Shown here: in pieces, positions 1 through 9,552 of the stretch
Position numbering within the stretch: the first letter of the stretch is position 1
Layout: the number at the start of each line of letters is the position of its first letter
Assembly: GCF_017161565.1 (NCBI RefSeq)
Contig: NZ_CP066796.1
Coordinates: forward strand, 3,100,001 to 3,164,000
Origin: Erwinia amylovora
GTDB lineage: Bacteria; Pseudomonadota; Gammaproteobacteria; Enterobacterales; Enterobacteriaceae
Direction: 5' to 3'
DNA length: 64,000 bases
The notes under the pieces: generated by a model
Told to the model about the DNA's origin: nothing
What the model saw: only the letters and a program-made list of their open reading frames with translations
The model's database searches: none
Made by a program: the position numbers and the translations under genes

Positions 1-1015
1 CGCTGGAAAACACCTATCACGTTGGCCGCTACCCCGACTACAGCATCACCAATCTGGCCCCGTTCCTGCAAAGCAGTTACCCCATTGATGCCATCACCTT
101 AAGCGGCGGCGTGCGTTATCAATACACCGAAAACAGAGTCGATGACTTTGTGAGTTATGCGCAGCAGCAGGCCATTGCCAGCGGCAAAGCGACCTCCGCT
201 GATGTGCCGGGCGGCAAAACCAGCTATAACAATTTGCTGTTTAACGCCGGCATACTCGGCCGTATTACGGAACGTTAGCAGGTATGGTTTAACTTTTCAC
301 AAGGCTTTGAGATACCGGATGTCGCCAAATACTACGGTTCCGGCACCTATAATCTGGCAAATGGTCACTATAATTTGACCAACAGCGTTAACGTCAATGA
401 CTCCAAACTTGATGATATCAAGGTAGACGCCTATGAACTTGGCTGGCGTTGTACCGGCGATAGCGTGTATACCCAGCTGCGGCTTATTATTCACTGTCTG
501 ATAAAACCATCAGCATCAATAAAACCGATATGACCATCAACCTTGACGATGACTGACGCCGCATTTATGGCATCGAAGGTCAGATCGATTACTTCTTTGA
601 TAACAGTGAGTGGAGCACCGGATCCAACTTTAACCTCATCAAGTCCGAAACCCGCGCTGATGGCAAATGGGATAAACTTACCGTCGACAGTGCCAGCCCT
701 GCGAAAGTCAGCGCCTGGCTGAACTGGGCGCCGGGCGACTGGAGCCTGCGTTTGCAGAGCATGCAAACCTTCGACTTCTCGGATGCGGCGGGTAAAAAGA
801 TCGACGGCTATCACACCGTGGATTTCCTCGGCAGCTACGATTTGCCCGTCGGCAAACTTAGCTTCAGCATTGAGAACCTGCTGGATAGAGCGTACACCAC
901 CGCCTGGGGTCGACGTGCACCAGGGCTGTATAGCCCGACATACGGCGATGCCACTCTTTACAGCTATAAAGGCCGTAGGCGTACCTTTGGCCTGAACTAC
1001 TCGGTGCTGTTCTGA
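1..1015 (+). pseudogene. TonB-dependent siderophore receptor, decayed (C-terminal part)
   Basis: The reading frame enters from outside the window and encodes the C-terminal half of an outer-membrane beta-barrel receptor that would import a ferric siderophore with TonB. The frame is broken three times: an amber stop at 276-278, a frameshift near 477-482, and an opal stop at 554-556. Conserved barrel sequence resumes after each lesion. The end reads SFSIENLLDRAY, then a Y-x-GRRRTFGLNYSVLF end with the terminal Phe of outer-membrane proteins. The NLLD..Y motif and the final strand resemble aerobactin receptors of the IutA type, but that subfamily call is from memory. With three lesions the gene is surely inactive. 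Confidence 0.8.
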
Positions 1016-1137
1016 TAGCTGATCGGTAAAGCACACCTGTAGCCGGTTGTCGTGCGCCGGCGGCGGTCGCATCCCCGCCGTCACAACCGGGCGAAACGGC
1101 GGATGATGGCGATGCTGGCGTGAAGGGATATTTAAGG

Positions 1138-1177
1138 TAAAAAGCCGGATTGATCTTTGGGATCGGCTCCGGCTTCA
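1138..1177 (-). terminator. Rho-independent terminator closing the T6SS/Rhs locus
   Basis: The arms AAGCCGGA (1142-1149) and TCCGGCTT (1168-1175) form a perfect 8-bp stem. On the minus strand the stem is followed by a T run. It sits just after the last minus-strand gene (stop at 1213), and may also end the plus-strand receptor pseudogene. Confidence 0.65.
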
Positions 1178-1212
1178 TTTAGCAAAAATTAAAATATATA
1201 TCACTTATTAAA

Positions 1213-1386
1213 TCACCATCTTTTTTTTTCGACAGTGATTGTTTTTACTTTATTAAAATCCGCCAAAATACCTTTAACAGGAACATCTTCCCTTGAAATA
1301 AGTTCATAAAAAGGTTCCCTTTCATTTTTTGGCACATACTTATTTATTAAATAAACAAGTTTCTCTCTTAACTCTTTCTCTGTCAT
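1213..1386 (-). CDS. Small hypothetical protein, possible orphan immunity protein
   Basis: This 57-residue frame starts MTEKELREKLVYLINKY and ends VEKKRW. It begins 5 nt after the stop of the degraded toxin-tip gene, so it appears translationally linked to it. Its AT-rich composition differs from the GC-rich rhs core but matches the other tip and immunity genes here. The order toxin tip then small gene is the usual order of polymorphic toxin and immunity gene. No family is recognised. It may be complete or a truncated relic. Confidence 0.45.
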   Translation of the reverse strand: MTEKELREKLVYLINKYVPKNEREPFYELISREDVPVKGILADFNKVKTITVEKKRW

Positions 1387-1391
1387 AGCAT

Positions 1392-1751
1392 TTACTCTGG
1401 GAGGATGCTGATTTTGTCGAAGAATACTGAATAGCCTTTTTCTGCCGGTAATAATTGCAATGCTCCACCTTTTCCATATTGTGGATATGCACTGGTGAAA
1501 AGTTCATATCCCGGCCCTTTGTCGCCATTGGCAAGTGGAACTTTGACCTGAGGCACTCCATTTTTATAAAGTTGCAGAGTGTCGAATTCACCTAACAGTC
1601 GGGCATCACTCCATGAATCAGGGTTGCCTTTCTCATAAAATATTTGATAAACATCTCTGACTTCATGTCCTGTTTTATATTTTGTATATCAGAAATAACT
1701 TAATGGAGCCGACTTTCTTTCCATCGTTTGACTGGCAAATTTAGTGCTCAT
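1392..1751 (-). pseudogene. Orphan Rhs-type toxin tip, interrupted by a stop
   Basis: One frame from ATG at 1751 to TAA at 1392 is interrupted only by TGA at 1689-1691. It reads MSTKFASQTM..., stop, then about 98 residues including DSWSDARLLGEF, VPLANGDKGPGYELFTS, QYGKGGALQLLPAEKG and FFDKISILPE. The motif DSWS.x(2-3)L.xGE/EGD also occurs in the tip of the intact Rhs protein (DSWSNTMLKEGD). Both tips also have a glycine-rich G.GGxxQ segment near the end, suggesting related toxin folds. It follows a fragment of Rhs core sequence, so I read it as a displaced toxin module that lost its delivery part. Its activity is unknown. Confidence 0.5.
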
Positions 1752-1787
1752 CTATCGATAAGCAGTAGAAGGCATCGTCACACTTGC

Positions 1788-1973
1788 TCAAGCAGGTCCC
1801 ACATAAAAATCAGATTTGCATTTACTCAACCCCAGCGGATAAAGCCAACTTAACGGATTCGGCGCATACGCATACAGGTTAAGCCCATCACGAAAACTTT
1901 GTCTTAACATTTCCTCAGAACTATATTTCTCAATAGTTAGCCATGAATATTTCCTGCCAATTATATTATTCAA
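1788..1973 (-). pseudogene. Rhs core end fragment
   Basis: The C-terminal part of this short frame reads LNLYAYAPNPLSW then LYPLGLSKC. This matches the end of an Rhs core (in the intact neighbour, VNTYAYVPDPLNWIDPLGL). The Asp of the usual DPLGL processing motif is replaced by Tyr. Only about 30 residues of core remain and the frame stops at 1788, so this is a scar of an earlier Rhs module replaced by the current toxin tip. The first half of the frame is not recognisable. Confidence 0.6.
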
Positions 1974-2091
1974 TCCATGATATTTATAGAACGTTTAATA
2001 CTTGTAAGGTTGCCTTTTTTTATAAATTCCTTTATCAAAGGCTTTAGCAACTCATTCCCTCAAGCTCGGAAATTAAATGTTGCAAAAGTAA

Positions 2092-2571
2092 TTAGAATTC
2101 ATTTATTTTCCTGTATTTTTCCCACTCAGATTCGCTTTTGAATGAATATCTATAATTACAAGCTATAACACCTACAGTGTTCCAATGATCATAAACGGCA
2201 TCGATATGTCCCCAATCTCCACCAATAGGAATCTCAACTTTTGTTTTATCAAAAAACCATTTCCTTAAAGATTTTGTGACTTTTCCTTCAGGTTTTTTTT
2301 GTTCTCCATTCATTAGATTCTCTGGGGACAAATACCAGCTACACAGCAAAGAATTATCATTTATTGGAGAAATGAATGTCACAATCAAAAAAACTTTAGA
2401 CTTACTTTTCTTATCTACCAATATAATTCTGTATGACACAACCTCATTATCATTTCTTATCCATTCTTCCCATGGCAAATTCTCGCTTATGAGTTTATTT
2501 TTACTTTGAAAAGGTGATAATAAAATATTGCCATTTATGATCAAACTATTTAAGTTAAATTCTAATTTCAT
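2092..2571 (-). CDS. Probable immunity protein for the Rhs toxin
   Basis: This 159-residue cytoplasmic protein has no signal peptide or membrane segment. It begins three bases after the rhs stop codon and has the same low GC as the rhs tip, unlike the GC-rich rhs core. Position and composition are those of the cognate immunity gene that travels with an Rhs C-terminal toxin. Aromatic-rich stretches such as WYLSPENLMNGEQ and GGDWGHIDAVYDHWNTVG are visible. I recognise no family. Binding to the adjacent Rhs tip is inferred from position only. Confidence 0.7.
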   Translation of the reverse strand: MKLEFNLNSLIINGNILLSPFQSKNKLISENLPWEEWIRNDNEVVSYRIILVDKKSKSKVFLIVTFISPINDNSLLCSWYLSPENLMNGEQKKPEGKVTKSLRKWFFDKTKVEIPIGGDWGHIDAVYDHWNTVGVIACNYRYSFKSESEWEKYRKINEF

Positions 2572-2574
2572 ATT

Positions 2575-5500
2575 TTAACTACCTAATCCAAAAGGATTTC
2601 CAATGGGCTCTAAGACGGTTTTATAATTAGAGAAAAAGAACTGCGTCCCGCCACCTGTTCCAAATCCTTGGGACGGATCTTGTGATAAAGCCTTACCAGT
2701 ACCAGCAATTGTTTCTCTTTTAATACGGTAAGCTTGTATTTTACTTCTATATCCATATGTTGGGTGAGGTAGAACTTGTAAGCTTTTCCAGAGTTTTTCT
2801 CTGCTACCGCCAGCCGCATCCAAAGTGGCTTTGTCAAAATAGAAGCCAGACTGTCCAGGTGCACCACCATAAACAATGTCACCTTCTTTTAGCATAGTAT
2901 TTGACCACGAATCACGACCTTTATAAATTCCTCTTCCCTGCCACTGTCTACCAAATGCTGCCTGATTATGATCATTTTCTTTAGTAGGTGCACATCTGGC
3001 TTTTAATCCCAGCGGGTCGATCCAATTGAGAGGGTCAGGAACGTAAGCATAGGTATTCACTCCCCCCGCCAACCCGATCGGATCTGTCTGAGTAAACCTT
3101 CCACCCACCGGATCATAATAGCGGTATAAATTATAGTGAAGCCCGGTCTCGGCGTCAAAATACTGCCCCTGGAAGCGCAGATTCTGCCGCAGCCCGCGCG
3201 GGCTGCTTTCGTGCTCCGCTTCACCCCACGCCGAGAAACGCCCCTGCCATACCCGTTCGCCGTATTCATCCGTCATCCGCTCCGGCAGGCCGTTCAGCTC
3301 CGTGTGATACCAGAACACCTCGCCGGGGTCGTCCTCGCCCACGCTGTCCACCCGCGCCAGCGGCTCCCAGCCGCCCTCGCCGTAGATATAGCGCGTGCGC
3401 CGCTGCGGCGTGCGGCTGCTGCGCTCGCCCACCATCCGCAGCCCGCTCCAGTCGAAGTGGATAACCTCGGCGTTTTCTTCCGCCTCGCCGTGGCGGTAGA
3501 GGATCTTCTGCGTGCGCCGCCCCAGCAGGTCATAGCGGTAGACCGCCCGGCTGTACTCGCGGTGGCCGGTCAGCGTGACCTCGCTGACGCGGTGTTCGTC
3601 GTCATAGGCGAAGCGCTGCTCTGTACCGTCACGCCCCGCGCGCCGCCACGCCAGGCGGCCAAAGCCGTCATACTCCCAGCGCGCACCCTGTAGCCGCAGC
3701 AGCAGGTTGTGCCACACCGTCTGGCCCGGATGGGCCGTGCGGTTGCCCGCCGCGTCGTAGTGAAAACGCTCCGCGTGCTGCGGCCGCAGCCGGCTGGTCA
3801 CCTGGCCCAGCGCATCGTAACCAAAGCGCTGCTGCGCAAACTCCGCCTCGTCCGCCTTCGCGCCGCCGCCCTGAATCAGCATCTGCTGCGTCACCCGGTC
3901 CAGCCCGTCCCACTGGTAGCGCCGCTCCAGCAGCGCGCTGCGCCGCATCACGATGCGCCCGGCCCGGTCATAGCGCGTCTCCAGGCTCAGTGGCCCCTGG
4001 CTGCGCGTCACCTCGCGGTGCAGCGCGTCGCGACGGTAGCCCGCCAGCTCCACGCGGCGGCCCGCCTGTTGCAGGTCAACCTGCAGCAGGTGCCCGCTGC
4101 CGTAGCGCATAAACCGCAGCGCCGCCCCGTCGGGTGTCGTGCTCTGCTGCAGGTTGCCCAGCGCATCGTACTGATGCTGCCAGCGCCCGCCTTGGTTCTC
4201 CTCACTTAGCAGGTTGCCCAGCGCGTCGTGGCTGAAGGTCAGCGTTTCATCCCACTCTGCCGCCCGCCCCGCAGACTGCGCCTGCCGCCACCGTGCCAGC
4301 GCCACCCTGTGCAGCGTGATGCCATGCGGCTGATATGCGTACGCGGTTCGCTGTTCCGCCGTCTGCTTCGCGCTGATGCGACCCAGCGCATCGTACTCCA
4401 TCAGCGTGGTCTGTTCGGGCAGCGGCGGCGTATCATTCGCCAGCGGCTGCCGCGTCACCGCCGTCAGCTGCCCCAGCACGTCATAGCGATAGCGGCTGCG
4501 CCTGCCGGCATAGTCGGTCTGCGCCAGCAGCCGCACGCCGTTGTCATATTCAAACTGCCAGCGTTCGCCGTTGGCGTTGATTAATCCGGTCATGCGGCCA
4601 AAGCGGTCATAGCGGTAGCGGGTGGCGTGACCCGCCGGGTCGATCTCACCGATCACCTGACCGCGCACGTTGCGGTTTACCCGGCGCTCGCTGTGGCCAT
4701 CAACGATTTCGGCGCACGGCTGCCCGGCTTCGTCGTATTCATAGCGCGTTTCGCGGCCGTCGGCGCGGAGCAACATGCGCAGACGACCGGCCGGACTCCA
4801 CTGCCAGCGCGTACCGTTGCCGGCGGCGTCCGTGTGGCTGACCAGCATGCCGGCGGCATCATAGCAGCGGTGGCTCTTCTGTCCCGAGCAGTCCTCGTCG
4901 CGCAGCAGCTGGCCGCGTGCGTCCCACCAGAAATGCTGGGTGTTATCCAGCGCGTCGGTGCGGCTGATAAGGTCGCCCTGTGTGTTCCAGTCAAAGCGGG
5001 TAACGCCGCCCTCAGGATCGGTGACCGTCACCAGGTCACCCGCGGCGTTGTACTGATAGCGCCAGGCCGCGCCGTCCGCCGTCACCTCCTGCTCCGGCAG
5101 CGCCCACACCGGGTGCCAGCGGGTCAGCGTCGCCCGTCCGAGCGGATCGGTGACCCGCGTCAGGTTGGCGCGGTCGTCATAACCGTATTCCCAGCGCCGC
5201 CCTTCCGGGCCTTCGCTGCTGAGCAACAGTTCACCCTCCTCCGCCCAGCGGTAGCGCCACTGCGCGCCGTAGCCGTCGGTCCAGGCGGTAATGCGGCCCT
5301 GCTCATCCCAGCAGTGTTCGCTGCTGCTGCCGGACAGGCAGGTGACGGTAGCGCGCCGCGCCTGTTCGTCACAGTCAATCAGCCAGTGTTCAAGGCATTC
5401 CGTGCCGTCGCAAACCTGGTACTCCGCCACCCGCCAGTTTGCCGCACCGGCTGCGGGCTGCCAGCGGTAGGTGATGTTCATCCCGCTTGCATAGCCGTGT

Positions 5501-7182
5501 GACGCCAGCAAATCGCTGGCGCGATCCCAGCTGAAGCGGCGGGTGACTACGCCGTCAGCATCCCGTACCGCCAACAGTTGCCCCCCGGCGTTGTAGTCGT
5601 AGCGCACCAGCAGCCGGGGCGCACCGTCCACCTGCTGATGCACCGCCGCCAGCCGCCCGTGCTGCGGCTCATAGCTCAGGCGCACGTCCAGCGCCTCATT
5701 ATCACCGGTGATGGCTACCAGCTGCCCGGCATCGTTCCAGCTGAAATGCTGGCAGTTATCGTGACGGTCGTACTGGCGCGCAATGCGCCACTCACCGGTG
5801 CGGGTGCTGTCAGGCTCGTAGAGGAAGAACTCGCCCTGTGCGGTCTGCATCACCAGTACGCCCTGCAGGGTGCAGTAGAGGGTGAAGCCGTCTTCGTGGA
5901 ACTGGATGACGTCGCCGGGGCGCACTTCGCCCAGGCCCAGCTCGCGGCCGGAGATATCACGCCAGGTGAAATGCAGGCTGCCGTCCGGCGCGCGCACCTG
6001 CAGCAGACGGGTCTCGAACGGCAGCATCCAGCCGCTGCCGAGCATGCCGCAGGCGGCGTTGCGGCTGTGCCAGACACGCTGCCAGTAAAGCGGAATGCGA
6101 TCCTGCAGCACAAAGTCGAGATCTTCTTCACCGGCGAGGATCTTGGAGCCAAGAGCGATATTCACCGGATGCGGGGTGTGGGAAGCCGCACGCGCCACCG
6201 CGCCACCGCCCGCCGCCGCGCTGGCGGAGATGGCCGTTCCGGCCGCTTCCCCGCCCAGGGCGCAGACGGTCTGGCGCAGCGCACGCCGCACCATCAGCCG
6301 CGCCACGCTGCGATCCAGCAGTTGGATGGCCATTGCGCCCAGCTCTTTACCCAGCCCGCCACCCAGCAGATTGCCGATAAAACAGGCGATGGCGCTTTTA
6401 CCGCTGCGAATTTCGCGCACCACCATGGTGTTACCACCGATGCGTACCCGCGTATCGTCGCTGACTTCGACCTTCGCTTCGCAGCTGCTGCGGTGGCCGT
6501 TGCGCACCGCCGGCTGGCCGTTAATCAGCACTTTTTCGCAGCCTTCGGCCAGTACGTTATCGGCATCGGATGCATGCTTGCTGCACAGGATGCTGTCCCG
6601 GGCGGCCGGGGAAGCAAAGGGACTGGCGCTCTCCACCACCGGCCGTACGGTGTCGTGCCAGGTATGTTTAAACAAGTCGCCGACATCCTGTGCGCTGGTC
6701 TGGCTGATGCTGTCGCCCAGCGCGCTGAGGAAGGCACCCGGATGGCGCACGGTATCGGCAACGCCGGCCGCCATCGCCATGGCGACAGTAAGCGCATCCA
6801 CTGCCGGACCTTCAGCCGGAAGATCGGTGATCATATCCACAATGCCTGCCGCACGCGCCGCCGCTTTCCCCCTGATGCGCACGTTGGGAGAACCGCTGGT
6901 GATGGTGGCATCCGGCGGGCCACGCATGCCGAGGCTGTCCAGCAGGCCATCGACCGTATCGCTGACCAAGCTGCCGATGCGTTCCGGAAAACCGTTGACC
7001 ATGGCCCCGACCACCAGCGCAGCACCCAGCGCCACGCCAACGCCGCTGGCGGCCATCGCCGCCCCGGCGGAAAACACCGCGAGGTAGATCGCCCCTTCCG
7101 CCAGCCCGCAGGCAAAGTCAGCCAGCAGCGAGCTGTGAACCAGCGGATCGCCGAGGGTTGCCGCCGTTAACTTATCCGCCAT
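2575..7182 (-). CDS. PAAR-Rhs type VI effector with C-terminal toxin tip
   Basis: This 1535-residue effector would be loaded on the VgrG spike and injected into competitors. The start is placed at MADKLTAATLGD (7182) because it overlaps the eagR stop by 11 nt; a longer frame opens at 7260. Residues about 28-63 form a hydrophobic hairpin of the type bound by Eag chaperones. A PAAR region follows (about 90-260), then many YD repeats (e.g. RYDRFGRMTGL) forming the Rhs cocoon. The core ends at NWIDPLGL, the usual cleavage site. The last 142 residues (2578-3003) are AT-rich and form the toxin: DSWSNTMLKEGD, VYGGAPGQSGFYFDK, HPTYGYRSK and GTGGGTQFFF. This pattern resembles ADP-ribosyltransferase-like Rhs tips of the TreTu type, from memory and only moderately sure. 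The core is apparently intact. Confidence 0.9.
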   Translation of the reverse strand: MADKLTAATLGDPLVHSSLLADFACGLAEGAIYLAVFSAGAAMAASGVGVALGAALVVGAMVNGFPERIGSLVSDTVDGLLDSLGMRGPPDATITSGSPNVRIRGKAAARAAGIVDMITDLPAEGPAVDALTVAMAMAAGVADTVRHPGAFLSALGDSISQTSAQDVGDLFKHTWHDTVRPVVESASPFASPAARDSILCSKHASDADNVLAEGCEKVLINGQPAVRNGHRSSCEAKVEVSDDTRVRIGGNTMVVREIRSGKSAIACFIGNLLGGGLGKELGAMAIQLLDRSVARLMVRRALRQTVCALGGEAAGTAISASAAAGGGAVARAASHTPHPVNIALGSKILAGEEDLDFVLQDRIPLYWQRVWHSRNAACGMLGSGWMLPFETRLLQVRAPDGSLHFTWRDISGRELGLGEVRPGDVIQFHEDGFTLYCTLQGVLVMQTAQGEFFLYEPDSTRTGEWRIARQYDRHDNCQHFSWNDAGQLVAITGDNEALDVRLSYEPQHGRLAAVHQQVDGAPRLLVRYDYNAGGQLLAVRDADGVVTRRFSWDRASDLLASHGYASGMNITYRWQPAAGAANWRVAEYQVCDGTECLEHWLIDCDEQARRATVTCLSGSSSEHCWDEQGRITAWTDGYGAQWRYRWAEEGELLLSSEGPEGRRWEYGYDDRANLTRVTDPLGRATLTRWHPVWALPEQEVTADGAAWRYQYNAAGDLVTVTDPEGGVTRFDWNTQGDLISRTDALDNTQHFWWDARGQLLRDEDCSGQKSHRCYDAAGMLVSHTDAAGNGTRWQWSPAGRLRMLLRADGRETRYEYDEAGQPCAEIVDGHSERRVNRNVRGQVIGEIDPAGHATRYRYDRFGRMTGLINANGERWQFEYDNGVRLLAQTDYAGRRSRYRYDVLGQLTAVTRQPLANDTPPLPEQTTLMEYDALGRISAKQTAEQRTAYAYQPHGITLHRVALARWRQAQSAGRAAEWDETLTFSHDALGNLLSEENQGGRWQHQYDALGNLQQSTTPDGAALRFMRYGSGHLLQVDLQQAGRRVELAGYRRDALHREVTRSQGPLSLETRYDRAGRIVMRRSALLERRYQWDGLDRVTQQMLIQGGGAKADEAEFAQQRFGYDALGQVTSRLRPQHAERFHYDAAGNRTAHPGQTVWHNLLLRLQGARWEYDGFGRLAWRRAGRDGTEQRFAYDDEHRVSEVTLTGHREYSRAVYRYDLLGRRTQKILYRHGEAEENAEVIHFDWSGLRMVGERSSRTPQRRTRYIYGEGGWEPLARVDSVGEDDPGEVFWYHTELNGLPERMTDEYGERVWQGRFSAWGEAEHESSPRGLRQNLRFQGQYFDAETGLHYNLYRYYDPVGGRFTQTDPIGLAGGVNTYAYVPDPLNWIDPLGLKARCAPTKENDHNQAAFGRQWQGRGIYKGRDSWSNTMLKEGDIVYGGAPGQSGFYFDKATLDAAGGSREKLWKSLQVLPHPTYGYRSKIQAYRIKRETIAGTGKALSQDPSQGFGTGGGTQFFFSNYKTVLEPIGNPFGLGS

Positions 7183-7621
7183 CGCCCGGGCCTCCCGGTG
7201 CCGTTGTCGGAATAAAGCCCTGGCGGATATCGTCCCAGACGGCCAGCGCTTCCGCATCAAAGCCCCCGCTGCAGCTGAAGGTGAGCGCCAGCAGGTGGCT
7301 TTCCAGCCTTACCACCAGCAGCCTTTGTGCCACTTTGACGCCTTGCGTCTCGAAGCGCATGGCGATTTCACGCGCGGGCAGCGGCCCGAAGCGACTCTCC
7401 TGCGGTTCATCGCCAGCGAAGTTTTTCATATCACGCTTTACCTTCACCAGCTGTTGGTCAATATACGCCTGTTCATCGCCGGGCCGGACGTCCCAGGCGC
7501 GGGTGATCACCAGCGTGGCGCGCGACTTCAGCAGTTTAACAATGGTGACGCTGTGGTCCTGTGCCGTTTCCGGCAGCAGGAGAATACCTTCCGAAAGGAC
7601 ATATTCTGCTGGCTGGCTCAT
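7172..7621 (-). CDS. EagR-type effector chaperone (DcrB/DUF1795 family)
   Basis: This 149-residue protein contains SEGILLLPE, then FGPLPAREIAMRFE and LALTFSCSGGFDAEALAVWDD, matching the Eag (DUF1795) fold. Proteins of this family bind the N-terminal transmembrane helices of PAAR-Rhs effectors, keep them soluble and help mount them on VgrG. It overlaps vgrG upstream by 4 nt (7618-7621) and rhs downstream by 11 nt, so the three genes are translationally coupled. The hydrophobic hairpin at the start of the Rhs protein is the expected client. Confidence 0.88.
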   Translation of the reverse strand: MSQPAEYVLSEGILLLPETAQDHSVTIVKLLKSRATLVITRAWDVRPGDEQAYIDQQLVKVKRDMKNFAGDEPQESRFGPLPAREIAMRFETQGVKVAQRLLVVRLESHLLALTFSCSGGFDAEALAVWDDIRQGFIPTTAPGGPGDGG

Positions 7622-9552
7622 GCATCGCTCCCTGAATCCGGGGCTTTAAAGGCCTGGTTCACCAGGCTGGTGATCTCACCCGGCGTGGGCTGCGGGGCTG
7701 CGCCTTTAGCCGGCTGCTGGATATTGAGATCGAGCGTACCGCCGGTATTGATTTCCCCCTGCCCGGAGGCGTTGATCTGCAGGTTGCTGCACTGCAGCGA
7801 AATGGTGCCGTTGGGATCAAGGATCAGCATGCTGTCACCGCTTACCAGCCTGATGCCCGCACCGGAGGCTATATTCAGCAAGCCCTGCACGTTGAGAACG
7901 TAATCATCGCCGACCAGTTCCGTGCGCGTGTGCTGCGTCTGCTGGTTATAATGGCCTGATACCGAGCAGTTGAGCGTTTTTTGCACCGTCAGAGACTGAT
8001 TACCGCCCACCTGGTGGCTTTCGTCGTTCTTCACCTGGGTATCCATATTGCGCTCGGCCTGGATCCACAGCTGCTCCTCGCCCGCCTTATCCTCGAAGCG
8101 CAGCGCGTTGGCGTTGTCCGGCGTGCCGTCCTTCGAGCGGCTCATAAAGCCCATCTGCGTCGCGGCGGCCGGCAGCGCCCACGGCGGCATGCTGGCCTCG
8201 TTGTACACGCGCCCGGTGATGATTGGCCGGTCCGGGTCGCCGTTGATAAAGTCCACCACCACCTCGTCGCCCACCCGCGGGATCTGCACCCCGCCGTAGC
8301 CCTGGCCCGCCCACGCGCTGGAGACGCGCACCCAACACGAGCTGGTGTCGTCGCCCTTCGCCAGCCGGTCCCAGTGGAACTTCACCTTCACCCGGCCATA
8401 TCTGTCGGTCCAGATCGATTCCCCCTTCGGACCCACCACCTTCGCCGTCTGCGGGCCGTGGGTGCGCGGCCACGGCGTTTCCGGCGGCGCGCGGAAGGTC
8501 ACGGCGGAGGGGATCACGCGGATGGCGATATTGTGCTTCGTGCCGCTGCTGCCGTCGCCGCTGGCGTACCGGTTCTCTTCAAATTCGTAGTACGCCTCCG
8601 TGGTCAGGTACTCGCCGTTATCGCTGATAAACGGCGCGTTCAGTACCGTGAAGGTGTGGCCCGGCGCCAGCCCCAGCGCGGTGCCGGCGGCGCTGATTTG
8701 CTGGTGCTCCGCCTGCCACACCTCCTGGCGGATGCGCGCATAGAACTCGCCGTGGTCGTGGTCAACGAAATGCCCCGGCCAGTCGTAGACGTCGATGGCG
8801 CCCGGCTGCGGCGAGGCCGGGTTCTGCCGCGCCTGCAGCATCCACGCGTTCGGCTTGCGGAAGTCGTAGTCGTCGATGCTGTACATCCCCGGCGTTACGC
8901 TGTCCTCCAGCGACCACAGGCCGATGCCCTCTTCGCGGGTGCTGCCGCCGGACGGCGTGACGTGGTACGGGATCGCCTCGTAGCCGCTGAACGGCCGGTG
9001 CTGCTGCGCCGCGTCCATCAGCACCAGCGTGTGCCCGTCCGCCTCGTGGCGGAAGTAGTAGTAGATCCCTTCCAGCTCCATCAGGCGGCTGATAAAGCTG
9101 AAGCTGCTCTCCTGGTACTGCACGCAGTACTCCCAGCTGCGGTAGCTGCCGGTCAGCCGATCTTCCAGCGTCACGTTGTACTCGCCCAGCAGGGTTTTGA
9201 CGATCTGCGGCACCGTCTGGCCCTGGAAAATGCGCAGATTTTTGTCACGCTTCAGCGGCCACAGGTCCGGCTCCATCACCAGGGTGTACACCGCATAGCG
9301 CGTGCCGCCCAGCGCCTGGCTGCTGACCGAGACTTTGGTGATTTTGCCGTTCAGGTAGCGCGTGTTCAGCAGCCCCTGAGTGGGAATGCATACGGTGATC
9401 GGCTGGCCGAGCAGCGCCCGGCGCTCGATGCGCGCATCGGTGCTTAGCAGCTGCACGCTCAGTTCAAACGACTGCGACAGCGCCTCGCGCCCGCTCAGGC
9501 GCCAGAACAGCAGGCCGTCCATCGGCAGCTGCACGGTGATACGATCAAACAT
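7618..9552 (-). CDS. vgrG: VgrG spike protein (copy 1, Rhs module)
   Basis: This is a T6SS spike protein of 644 residues. The start is set at MFDRITVQLP (9552), preceded by GGAGCAGAG; the longer frame upstream is duplicated non-coding sequence. Residues 1-474 are almost identical to the second VgrG at 12465-14429; I saw one difference near residue 92 (Thr here, Asn there). They include gp27/gp5-like domains and the WVRVSSAWAGQGYGG OB-fold motif. After MGFMSRSKDG the two proteins diverge. This copy has a gp5/DUF2345-like C-terminus ending FKAPDSGSDA, presumably fitted to EagR/Rhs. Its stop overlaps the eagR start. Confidence 0.95.
   Translation of the reverse strand: MFDRITVQLPMDGLLFWRLSGREALSQSFELSVQLLSTDARIERRALLGQPITVCIPTQGLLNTRYLNGKITKVSVSSQALGGTRYAVYTLVMEPDLWPLKRDKNLRIFQGQTVPQIVKTLLGEYNVTLEDRLTGSYRSWEYCVQYQESSFSFISRLMELEGIYYYFRHEADGHTLVLMDAAQQHRPFSGYEAIPYHVTPSGGSTREEGIGLWSLEDSVTPGMYSIDDYDFRKPNAWMLQARQNPASPQPGAIDVYDWPGHFVDHDHGEFYARIRQEVWQAEHQQISAAGTALGLAPGHTFTVLNAPFISDNGEYLTTEAYYEFEENRYASGDGSSGTKHNIAIRVIPSAVTFRAPPETPWPRTHGPQTAKVVGPKGESIWTDRYGRVKVKFHWDRLAKGDDTSSCWVRVSSAWAGQGYGGVQIPRVGDEVVVDFINGDPDRPIITGRVYNEASMPPWALPAAATQMGFMSRSKDGTPDNANALRFEDKAGEEQLWIQAERNMDTQVKNDESHQVGGNQSLTVQKTLNCSVSGHYNQQTQHTRTELVGDDYVLNVQGLLNIASGAGIRLVSGDSMLILDPNGTISLQCSNLQINASGQGEINTGGTLDLNIQQPAKGAAPQPTPGEITSLVNQAFKAPDSGSDA

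Noticed and set aside
1689..1691. TGA in the orphan toxin tip as selenocysteine
   Set aside because: No selenocysteine insertion hairpin is evident and the locus is otherwise relic-like. A simple stop is more likely.
5578..7170. Long plus-strand open frame opposite rhs
   Set aside because: It is antisense to clear rhs coding sequence in GC-rich DNA and has no protein-like motifs. Similar long antisense frames opposite vgrG (7981-9447, 12777-14324) are rejected for the same reason.
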